Below the pieces are notes generated by a model, which saw only the letters and a program-made list of their open reading frames with translations, did no database searches and was not told the DNA's origin. Positions 22,994-30,140 of a DNA stretch of 34,698 nucleotides are shown here, in pieces (the stretch's first letter is position 1; each line of letters begins with the position of its first letter). The position numbers and the translations under genes are program-made. The DNA comes from Candidatus Cloacimonadota bacterium (lineage in GTDB: Bacteria > Cloacimonadota > Cloacimonadia > Cloacimonadales > TCS61): NCBI GenBank assembly GCA_030621085.1, contig JAUXIJ010000034.1, positions 1 to 34,698 of the forward strand, written 5' to 3'.

Positions 22994-25156
22994 ATGAACC
23001 TGCAGAAAGAACTCAATCCGCAGCAATGTAAAGTTGTTACTACCACCGAAGGTCCGGTTCTTGTACTGGCAGGTGCCGGTAGCGGTAAAACACGTTCTGT
23101 CATCTATCGTACAGCTTACCTGATAAACGAAAAGAAGATAAACCCTTGGAATATATTGGTAGTAACCTTTACCAATAAAGCTGCCAGAGAGCTGAAAGAC
23201 CGTCTTGAAAATACATTTGGCATCTCTGCTCGTTCTTTGTGGATCGGAACGTTCCATTCTGTTTGTACACGGATTCTCAGATATGAAGAAAAATCTCTTC
23301 CTTTTAATTCCAATTTCTCTATCTATGATGAATCAGATCAGAAATCCGTAATTAAGAAAGTTTATAAAAAACTTGATGTCGATCCGAAGAAATTCCCACC
23401 GGGAAAAGTGCGTGAAATTATCAGCCGCCAGAAGAACTCGCTCATCTTGCCAAAAGATTTCTTTAATTTCAACGAGTCTAACTACTTTTCTGAAACAACA
23501 CATAAAATATACAAAGCATACCAGAATTTCCTATCTGTAAATAATGCATTGGATTTTGATGACCTGCTTATGTACACTGCTATTCTTTTTCATGATAATG
23601 CCAAAGTCCGTAAAAAATACGAGAAAAAATTTCAATATGTAATGATAGATGAATACCAGGATACGAATTATGCACAATTCAAGATCATTAATCTTATTGC
23701 AAAAAATCATCAGAATCTTTGCGTGGTAGGAGATGACGATCAGGCAATATACAGTTGGCGTGGTGCAGATATCAGGAATATCCTCAGTTTTGAAGCCGAC
23801 TATAAAAACGTAATTAAGATCAAATTGGAACAGAACTACCGTTCTCCCAAATCATTCCTCGATGCTGCAAATAGTTTGATAAGAAACAATACCGAACGGC
23901 ATAAGAAGGTTTTGTGGACAGATATTTCTTCATCGGAAAAACCGGAACTTGTTAAATTGGAAAATGAGAATAAAGAAGCCGAATATGTTGCCCGGGAAAT
24001 TTCACAACTGCAATCCCTGGGAAAAAGCCTGAATGAATGTGTGGTTCTTTATCGCACAAATGCTCAGTCACGTGTATTCGAGAATGCCTTTTCTCTGCAA
24101 AAAATAAGATACCAGATCGTTGGCGGTGTTAATTTCTACCAGCGAAAAGAGGTTAAAGACATCCTGGCTTATCTCAAAGTACTGGTCAATCCGGCCGATG
24201 AAGAGAGCTTTCTTCGTATAATCAATGTTCCTTCCCGCGGTATCGGCAAGATGACCATCGATAAGCTCAGTGCTTCCAAACTGGAAAACAACTCCACATA
24301 TTTCGATGCCATTCAGAAAAAAAAAACCTACCTCTCAGGGAAGCAGGAAAGATCAATTGCAGAGCTGGTTTCCAAACTGAAGAAATGGAAAGCAGATTCT
24401 GAAAAGATACCTGTTACTGTTTTAACAAAGAATATAATTGAAGAATTTGAATTCATTGATTATTATGAAAAAAGTAAAGATCCAAAAGATATCTCACGCT
24501 CCGAGAACATCAGAGAGTTCATAGCAGCAACCGAAGAATTTTCGGAAAACTATGAGAATGACACAGGGGAACAACCTGTTCTAATCGACTTCCTGCAGCA
24601 GATCTCTCTGCAAACCGATCTTGATAATGTGGACGAAGATGAAGAAACAGTTAAGCTGATGACCATGCACAATGCCAAAGGGCTTGAATTTGATAATGTA
24701 TATATCGTGGGAGTGGAAGACGGTTTGCTTCCTCATTCCAGATCGATGGATACATTGCATAACCTGGAAGAAGAACGCAGGCTTTTATACGTGGCTATTA
24801 CCCGTGCAAAAAAATCTGTGAAGCTTTGTTATACCAGGCATCGTCGGTATTTCGATACTGTGTTAACTTCTCTTCCAAGCCGATTCCTGCTGGAAATTGA
24901 CGAACAGTATATTAAGAAGGAGGATAATACTTTCATAGAATCCAAGGTACCTCGAATCAAAACCGGAAAATACCAGAAAAGCATAATACTGGAATCACAA
25001 AAATATTTTAATATTGGACAGAAAATAAAGCATGATAAATTTGGTGAAGGTATGATCCTGGATGTTAGTGGATCGGGAAATGATGCAAAATTGACGATCT
25101 CTTTTTCAAATGGGAAATTGAAAAAGATAATTGGAACTTTTGTAAAAACGATATAA
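22994..25156 (+). CDS. ATP-dependent DNA helicase, PcrA/UvrD family
   Basis: This 720-residue superfamily 1A helicase has all motifs in order: LNPQQCKVV (Q motif), AGAGSGKT (26-33), VVTFTNKAARELKDRL (Ia), IDEYQDTNYAQF (II), VVGDDDQAIYSWRGAD (III), LEQNYRSP (IV), VKLMTMHNAKGLEFDNVYI (V) and EEERRLLYVAITRAKK (VI). The C-terminal ~50 residues (FNIGQKIKHDKFGEGMIL...) form the small Tudor-like domain that lets PcrA/UvrD bind RNA polymerase. The family acts in nucleotide excision repair and in clearing replication-transcription conflicts. PcrA and UvrD cannot be separated from the sequence alone. Confidence 0.95.
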   Translation: MNLQKELNPQQCKVVTTTEGPVLVLAGAGSGKTRSVIYRTAYLINEKKINPWNILVVTFTNKAARELKDRLENTFGISARSLWIGTFHSVCTRILRYEEKSLPFNSNFSIYDESDQKSVIKKVYKKLDVDPKKFPPGKVREIISRQKNSLILPKDFFNFNESNYFSETTHKIYKAYQNFLSVNNALDFDDLLMYTAILFHDNAKVRKKYEKKFQYVMIDEYQDTNYAQFKIINLIAKNHQNLCVVGDDDQAIYSWRGADIRNILSFEADYKNVIKIKLEQNYRSPKSFLDAANSLIRNNTERHKKVLWTDISSSEKPELVKLENENKEAEYVAREISQLQSLGKSLNECVVLYRTNAQSRVFENAFSLQKIRYQIVGGVNFYQRKEVKDILAYLKVLVNPADEESFLRIINVPSRGIGKMTIDKLSASKLENNSTYFDAIQKKKTYLSGKQERSIAELVSKLKKWKADSEKIPVTVLTKNIIEEFEFIDYYEKSKDPKDISRSENIREFIAATEEFSENYENDTGEQPVLIDFLQQISLQTDLDNVDEDEETVKLMTMHNAKGLEFDNVYIVGVEDGLLPHSRSMDTLHNLEEERRLLYVAITRAKKSVKLCYTRHRRYFDTVLTSLPSRFLLEIDEQYIKKEDNTFIESKVPRIKTGKYQKSIILESQKYFNIGQKIKHDKFGEGMILDVSGSGNDAKLTISFSNGKLKKIIGTFVKTI

Positions 25157-25176
25157 AAAGATTAATTGATAGAGAT

Positions 25177-26118
25177 ATGAAAAAAATAATAATACTGGTT
25201 GTGATTTTACTGGCTGTTAATCTTTCTGCCACCAAATATGCCGGCGAGATTTTCAGGATGGGAGCGGGAGTACGTAACTACGCCCTGGGTGGATGTGGCG
25301 TTTCCGATGAATATTCTTTTGCTCTTGCCTATTGGAATTCAGCGCTTCTTTCCCGGATCGGTGAGAACAAATTTGAGCTTATGCATGCTGAAGAATATTC
25401 AGGTCTGCTTACCTACGATATGGCATCTGCGATATGGGGAACAAAGAATAAATTTTCAGTGGTAATCACACGCATAGGTATCGACGATATTCCGCTTACA
25501 AAACTTGAAGATCCTGCCGATTCTCTCTCTTATGCAAATCGTCCCTACAAGTATAAATCCGTGAATAATTCCGATATTGTTATTTATTTTGGTTTATCCC
25601 GAAAATTTGGGAAATATGCAATTGGCATTACACCCAAATTTGCCTACCGTTCTCTTGCAGAAGAAAGCGGATATGGGTTTGGTGCAGATATTTCCACTTT
25701 CCTGGAATTAAACAGAAATCTATTTCTCGGTTTGAAGATACGTGATTTTTTCTCGACGCAGATACTCTGGGCAAATGGAACTCACGAGATCGTAAATCCC
25801 GGATTCGATGCCGAACTTAACTACCAATTTGTCTTCCCCGTTATAAAGCGAAACTCTCGATTTTTTACAGGGACTGAATTCTATATGGAGAACAGGGATA
25901 TGGCTTCTCAATTTGCTCTGGGATTCCTTAGTATGGACTACCATCTCGGTTGTGAAATAAACATGCATAAAGCTGTCGATCTCTACCTTGGTTATGATGT
26001 TGAGAATTTCACCGGCGGGCTTTCCATTAATCATCGCAATTGGAAGATAAACTATTCCTTCGAGCAAAATTCTGACCTGGAAAATTCACACCGGGTCTCT
26101 GTCGGTTATAAAATATGA
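25177..26118 (+). CDS. PorV/PorQ-like outer-membrane protein
   Basis: The 313-residue protein has a signal peptide (about 1-18, ending NLSA) followed by YAGEIFRMGAGVRNYALGG and ALAYWNSALLS, the conserved opening of PorV/PorQ (UPF0164-like) proteins. The remainder alternates polar and aromatic residues as in an outer-membrane beta-barrel and ends in Ile after RVSVGYK. In Bacteroidetes, PorV binds and shuttles type IX secretion substrates. Two proteins with C-terminal sorting domains lie at 30141 and 33508, so such a role is plausible but inferred. The TGA overlaps the dxr start (ATGA 26115-26118), an unusual pairing of an outer-membrane protein with isoprenoid synthesis. Confidence 0.8.
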   Translation: MKKIIILVVILLAVNLSATKYAGEIFRMGAGVRNYALGGCGVSDEYSFALAYWNSALLSRIGENKFELMHAEEYSGLLTYDMASAIWGTKNKFSVVITRIGIDDIPLTKLEDPADSLSYANRPYKYKSVNNSDIVIYFGLSRKFGKYAIGITPKFAYRSLAEESGYGFGADISTFLELNRNLFLGLKIRDFFSTQILWANGTHEIVNPGFDAELNYQFVFPVIKRNSRFFTGTEFYMENRDMASQFALGFLSMDYHLGCEINMHKAVDLYLGYDVENFTGGLSINHRNWKINYSFEQNSDLENSHRVSVGYKI

Positions 26119-27266
26119 AGAAAATAGCTGTTCTGGGCATTACCGGTTCGATCGGTCTTTCCACCGTTGAAGTAGTAAGAAAACATCCCGACGAATTTAA
26201 GATAGTTCTGGCAACTTCCAATAATAATTACCAGAAGCTTTTTGCGCTTGCAGCAGAATTGAATATTCCTGAAGTTGTTATCACAAATCAAGATTTACAA
26301 AACAGGATTTCTGATCTTCCTGCAAATATGGAAGTATCTTTTGGAGAAGATAAACTGCAGGATATATTAGAAACAACAGACTGCGATATCGTATTGAATG
26401 CTATTTCCGGTTCTGCAGGACTGCGTTCTTCATTAACCGTTGTATCCCGTGGATTAGATCTGGCATTAGCTAACAAAGAATCGCTGGTTATGGCTGGACA
26501 TCTAATTGCGGATAAATTGCACAATCCTACTGCCAGGTTAATTCCAGTGGATAGCGAACACAGCGCCATTTTACAGGCTCTGGGCTGTTCAACACTTGAA
26601 GAAGTAAATTCGATAATTCTCACAGCATCAGGCGGACCATTCAGAGAACTTCCGTTGGAAGAATATAAAAACATTACCCTTGAAGAAACATTAAAGCATC
26701 CCACCTGGAATATGGGTCCAAAGGTAACCATAGATTCTGCTACGATGATGAATAAAGGATTGGAAGTTATCGAAGCACACTGGTTGTTTAAGAAACCATA
26801 TTCACAGATTAAAACTGTGATCCATCCACAATCTATTATTCATTCTTTCGTGGAATTTGCAGATGGTTCCATCATCGCCCAGATGAGTTTTCCCAACATG
26901 CAGATACCCATACTTTTTGCTCTTTCCTATCCTCATCATATCGAATCTTCAATTCCCAAAACCAACCTTCTCGATCTTCCCTCTCTTACTTTTGATAAAA
27001 TTAAAAAAGAACGTTATCCTTTATTTTTCCTGGCTTGCGAAGTAGGTAAAACGGGCGGCATATTGCCTACAGTAATGAACGCAGCCAACGAAGCTGCTAT
27101 CGACCTTTTTCTGAATAAGAAAATTAAATTTACTGATATCTATAGAATTATCGAAAAATCTGTTCAAAACTTTACAAATATACAAAATCCCTGCATGGAA
27201 GAGATCATTGCTACTAACAAAGAGATCTATAAAAAAAATATACAGAATTTTAAGAAAATAATATAA
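26115..27266 (+). CDS. dxr: 1-deoxy-D-xylulose 5-phosphate reductoisomerase
   Basis: Dxr converts DXP to methylerythritol phosphate using NADPH, the committed step of the MEP pathway. The 383-residue protein has the nucleotide-binding loop GITGSIGLSTVEV (8-20), ANKESLVMAG (119-128), metal ligands Asp146 and Glu148 in PVDSEHSA and Glu217 in NKGLEVIEAHWLF, and the flexible loop containing HPTWNMG. It starts inside the stop codon of the PorV/PorQ-like gene. IspE of the same pathway is at 2367, so the organism makes isoprenoids through MEP. Confidence 0.96.
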   Translation: MKKIAVLGITGSIGLSTVEVVRKHPDEFKIVLATSNNNYQKLFALAAELNIPEVVITNQDLQNRISDLPANMEVSFGEDKLQDILETTDCDIVLNAISGSAGLRSSLTVVSRGLDLALANKESLVMAGHLIADKLHNPTARLIPVDSEHSAILQALGCSTLEEVNSIILTASGGPFRELPLEEYKNITLEETLKHPTWNMGPKVTIDSATMMNKGLEVIEAHWLFKKPYSQIKTVIHPQSIIHSFVEFADGSIIAQMSFPNMQIPILFALSYPHHIESSIPKTNLLDLPSLTFDKIKKERYPLFFLACEVGKTGGILPTVMNAANEAAIDLFLNKKIKFTDIYRIIEKSVQNFTNIQNPCMEEIIATNKEIYKKNIQNFKKII

Positions 27267-27327
27267 ATTAATTCAGCATCAGAGAAGAAATAAAGAAAGC
27301 ACTATTACTATATCTACAGGGTGAAGT

Positions 27328-29691
27328 ATGAAGAAAAAGCAATTGGCTCCGCTGGTGATTCCTGCCTTATTATGGGCTGTTGGAATAATAATCGGGAAAT
27401 ACTGCCACGTTCCTGTATCTTTAGCAATCTGGGGTTTTGTCTTTATATTTCTTCTTTGTTTCATCAAGAAGTTACGTATTTATTCTTTGCTTATTTCCAT
27501 TGTATTCTTGGCTATTATTCGCTTGAATTCTCAGATCACGCCGCCATCGAATCATATCAGCTCAATTATCAAAAACTATCCGCATATAGTTCAACCTGTA
27601 AAGGGTAAGATCGTCTCGGAAGTTATTAAAAAGAAACACAGCTACAGTTTTACATTGGAATTGATCGAGATCGACCAGAAAACTGTACGCGGCAGAATAA
27701 AATTCTATGCGGTGAAAGACAGTCTGCGTTATGGTGATATTATCGAAACCGTTGCCGAGATTGCAGCTATTCCCAAAAGTTCCAATCCGGTTACTTTCAA
27801 CTACGAAGAATACCTTGCTGCCAAAGGATTATTTGCACAGGGTTATGCAAAAAGTATTGTTACTGTACTGGAAAATAAAAGGGAACCACTCAAAAGAGTA
27901 AGCATCGAAGCAAGGAAATTCATCAGGAACAGAATAAATAAACGATTTGGAAAATATGCCGGATTTATCAAAGCAATTATCATTGCCGATAAAAGTGAAC
28001 TTGATGAGAAAAGGAATATTCTTAATAAAGCAGGTTTAAGTCATCTGCTGGCAGTTAGCGGATTGCATGTGGGAATTTTTTCACTTATTTTTTTTGCACT
28101 TTTGAATATCGTGATTCCCAACCGCAACATTTCCAGGATCATCCTGATGCTCCTTCTTGTTATCTATGGAGAAATTTGTCTCTGGTCTCCTTCGGTTTCC
28201 CGTGCTGTTCTTATGATAAATTTGTACCTGCTCTCCTGCATGATACAAAGAAAAACCATTCCCAACAATATCCTCGCTGCCAGTTTCATCATCATTACTG
28301 CCATCAATCCATTGCAGCTTTTTTCTATCGGTTTGCAGATGTCTTTTGTAGCCGTTATTGTATTACTAAATATTCTACCGGGAATAAGATTATTAAAACT
28401 GAAGCGAGATGAACTCGAACTGCTTTCAAATACAAAAAAGATACTGAACGGAATATTAACCCTGATGTTTTCATCACTGATATTGAGCACATTCCTGGCT
28501 CCATTAACAATGCTTCATTTCAACCAGCTAAACTTTAATGGTATTCTGGGAAACCTGGTGGGTATACCCATAATTTCATTTATCCTGCCCCTGGCTTTAT
28601 TGATAGTATTTATCCCTGATCTTAGTTTTCTTTTACAAATTTATCAATTCAGCTTCCAGGCAATAATGAAGATTTTCGATACATGGTCACAATTTTCTTC
28701 ATCGCTTCCCCTGCATTTTGGTTTTTTTTCCATAAACATCTACCAGTTCATAGCATTGTATATTATTCTGCTATTTGCTATTACATTCTTCAGGAATTCC
28801 GGGAAGAAACGTTTTTGGCATTTATCTTTCATTGTTCTTTTATCTGTTTTTATTCTAAGCATGGGAACAGGTAATAAAAAACAGTTAAAGATCACATTCT
28901 TCGATTGCGGATTAGGAGACCTTTTCCTTGTAGAAACCCCGGATGAAGAAACCATTCTCATAGATACAGGTCCTTTGCAGACGACTTCAAAATCTTTTGG
29001 AAAATGCGCTCTACCCTATTTCAAGAAAAAAGGAATTCAAAAACTGGATTGGCTAATAATCACACATGCACATAATGATCATTATGGTGGAATGGAAACG
29101 GTGCTGGAAGAACTGCATGTACAAAATCTGGTTGTGACCGATGAATTCCAGACCAGGAATATCTGGGAGAAAACGCTACCGGAAATACAAAGTGAGGGTT
29201 GCAAAATAATAACGGTGTCCGATACAATGCACTTACCGATTAAAGGCATTAACTGCCAGATATTGCATCCCGACAAAGAATACAGCGATGTAAATATTAA
29301 TAACTTATCAATTGCCGTAAGGATAGACCTGGATGAATTTTCTGTATTATTTACCGGTGACCTGGAAAAGGAAGCTGAATCTTACCTATTGGAAAAATAT
29401 ATGCAGTTTCTTGATTGCGATATCCTGAAAGTGGGACATCATGGCAGCAAAACTTCCAGTATTACAGCATTTTTAAAAGCTGTTTCACCAGATTACGCTT
29501 TTATTTCTACCTCGCTTAAAAACAGGTTTCATTTCCCACATGAGCTTACTTTACAAAAATATGAATATTTAGGAGAGAACCTTTTCATTGCTGGAAAAGA
29601 TGGAGCACTGCAAATCACCACGGATGGTAAATCTGCGCATTTTAAAACATATCTTTCAGGCAAGGAATTCAGTGATTTCGATTTGAAGTAA
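27328..29691 (+). CDS. comEC: ComEC/Rec2 DNA-uptake channel protein
   Basis: ComEC moves single-stranded DNA across the inner membrane in natural transformation. The 787-residue protein has the three expected parts: an N-terminal DUF4131-like membrane/OB region (about 1-190), the polytopic Competence domain (about 200-510, with LLAVSGLHVGIFSLIFF and SPSVSRAVLMINLYLL), and a C-terminal metallo-beta-lactamase-like domain. The last shows DCGLGDLFLVE, THAHNDHYGGME (metal ligands), LFTGDLE and KVGHHGSKTSS. All metal-binding motifs look intact. The ATG at 27328 is weakly preceded by GGTGA. No other competence gene is in the window. Confidence 0.94.
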   Translation: MKKKQLAPLVIPALLWAVGIIIGKYCHVPVSLAIWGFVFIFLLCFIKKLRIYSLLISIVFLAIIRLNSQITPPSNHISSIIKNYPHIVQPVKGKIVSEVIKKKHSYSFTLELIEIDQKTVRGRIKFYAVKDSLRYGDIIETVAEIAAIPKSSNPVTFNYEEYLAAKGLFAQGYAKSIVTVLENKREPLKRVSIEARKFIRNRINKRFGKYAGFIKAIIIADKSELDEKRNILNKAGLSHLLAVSGLHVGIFSLIFFALLNIVIPNRNISRIILMLLLVIYGEICLWSPSVSRAVLMINLYLLSCMIQRKTIPNNILAASFIIITAINPLQLFSIGLQMSFVAVIVLLNILPGIRLLKLKRDELELLSNTKKILNGILTLMFSSLILSTFLAPLTMLHFNQLNFNGILGNLVGIPIISFILPLALLIVFIPDLSFLLQIYQFSFQAIMKIFDTWSQFSSSLPLHFGFFSINIYQFIALYIILLFAITFFRNSGKKRFWHLSFIVLLSVFILSMGTGNKKQLKITFFDCGLGDLFLVETPDEETILIDTGPLQTTSKSFGKCALPYFKKKGIQKLDWLIITHAHNDHYGGMETVLEELHVQNLVVTDEFQTRNIWEKTLPEIQSEGCKIITVSDTMHLPIKGINCQILHPDKEYSDVNINNLSIAVRIDLDEFSVLFTGDLEKEAESYLLEKYMQFLDCDILKVGHHGSKTSSITAFLKAVSPDYAFISTSLKNRFHFPHELTLQKYEYLGENLFIAGKDGALQITTDGKSAHFKTYLSGKEFSDFDLK

Positions 29692-29933
29692 TTCTTAGTT
29701 AAAGTCAGGTATGTTTTACTCTTGTTCCCACAATGCCATACGGCATCGCATGGAAGCCCTCCCTGCCAAAACATAATCCCGAAGCACACGGGATGAAGAC
29801 TGGTTTTCCCTTGTTCCCAAAGCTTTAGGACGTTAAATGCGAAGCATATTTAACTGTTCCCTCTTTGGGAATAATATATCCTGCAAAACCCCTGTTTTGC
29901 TAAATGGAAAAACTTCACAACCAAGATCAACAC
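29692..29933. repeat. Intergenic region with nested inverted repeats
   Basis: This is the left half of a ~450-base gene-free stretch between the convergent comEC and the propeller-protein gene; I see no credible gene. It contains several hairpins: ATCCCG/CGGGAT (29776-29794); TTCCCAAAG (29814-29822) pairing with CTTTGGGAA (29863-29871), enclosing GTTAAATGC/GCATATTTAAC (29832-29854); and GCAAAAC-CCCT-GTTTTGC (29883-29900). TTGTTCCCA occurs twice (near 29722 and 29811). No hairpin has a T tract on the plus strand, so comEC has no obvious intrinsic terminator. Confidence 0.6.
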
Positions 29934-30028
29934 ATTCATGGATTCCCGTTTTCACGGGAATGACAAAAATGAAGGTATTATTTATCCTGTAAATCCTGTC
30001 TTATTATCCTGTAAATACTGATCCAGAC
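29934..30028. repeat. Intergenic repeat cassette, copy 1
   Basis: The segment starts ATTCATGG, then a 20-base perfect inverted repeat (ATTCCC-GTTTTCAC-GGGAAT, 29942-29961), then two direct copies of TATCCTGTAAATCCTG-like sequence about 22 bases apart (the second reads ...AAATACTG). A second copy in the same order lies at 33360-33456. Both are immediately followed by a terminator of a minus-strand secreted-protein gene. Confidence 0.9.
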
Positions 30029-30058
30029 AAAAAAAACGCCCCGGAATCCCAGGGCGTT
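30029..30058 (-). terminator. Rho-independent terminator of the propeller-protein gene
   Basis: On the minus strand AACGCCC pairs with GGGCGTT (30052-30058 with 30035-30041) around a 10-base loop, and the RNA then ends in a run of eight U (complement of the A tract 30029-30036). It lies about 80 bases after the stop codon at 30141. Confidence 0.88.
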
Positions 30059-30087
30059 CATTATCTTACAAACAGGATGTTAAGGAT

Positions 30088-30133
30088 ACCCCCACTAACT
30101 CCCCCTAATTAGGGGGAGAAAAAAAGAGGGGGT
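30088..30133. repeat. Compact nested palindrome inserted in the 3' untranslated region
   Basis: CTCCCCCTAATTAGGGGGAG (30099-30118) is a perfect 20-base palindrome. It is nested inside ACCCCC (30088-30093) and GGGGGT (30128-30133), making a 46-base double-hairpin unit between the stop codon of the propeller-protein gene and its terminator. The paralogous gene at 33508 lacks it, indicating insertion or loss after duplication. Similar CCCCCT-AATT-AGGGGG units occur in intergenic DNA of many unrelated bacteria. Confidence 0.85.
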
Positions 30134-30140
30134 TGTGAAT

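Noticed and set aside
29980..30020. Spaced direct repeats TATCCTGTAAATCCTG as a CRISPR remnant
   Set aside because: Only two units per site, short, the same spacing sequence in both cassettes, and no cas genes; fits a dispersed intergenic repeat.
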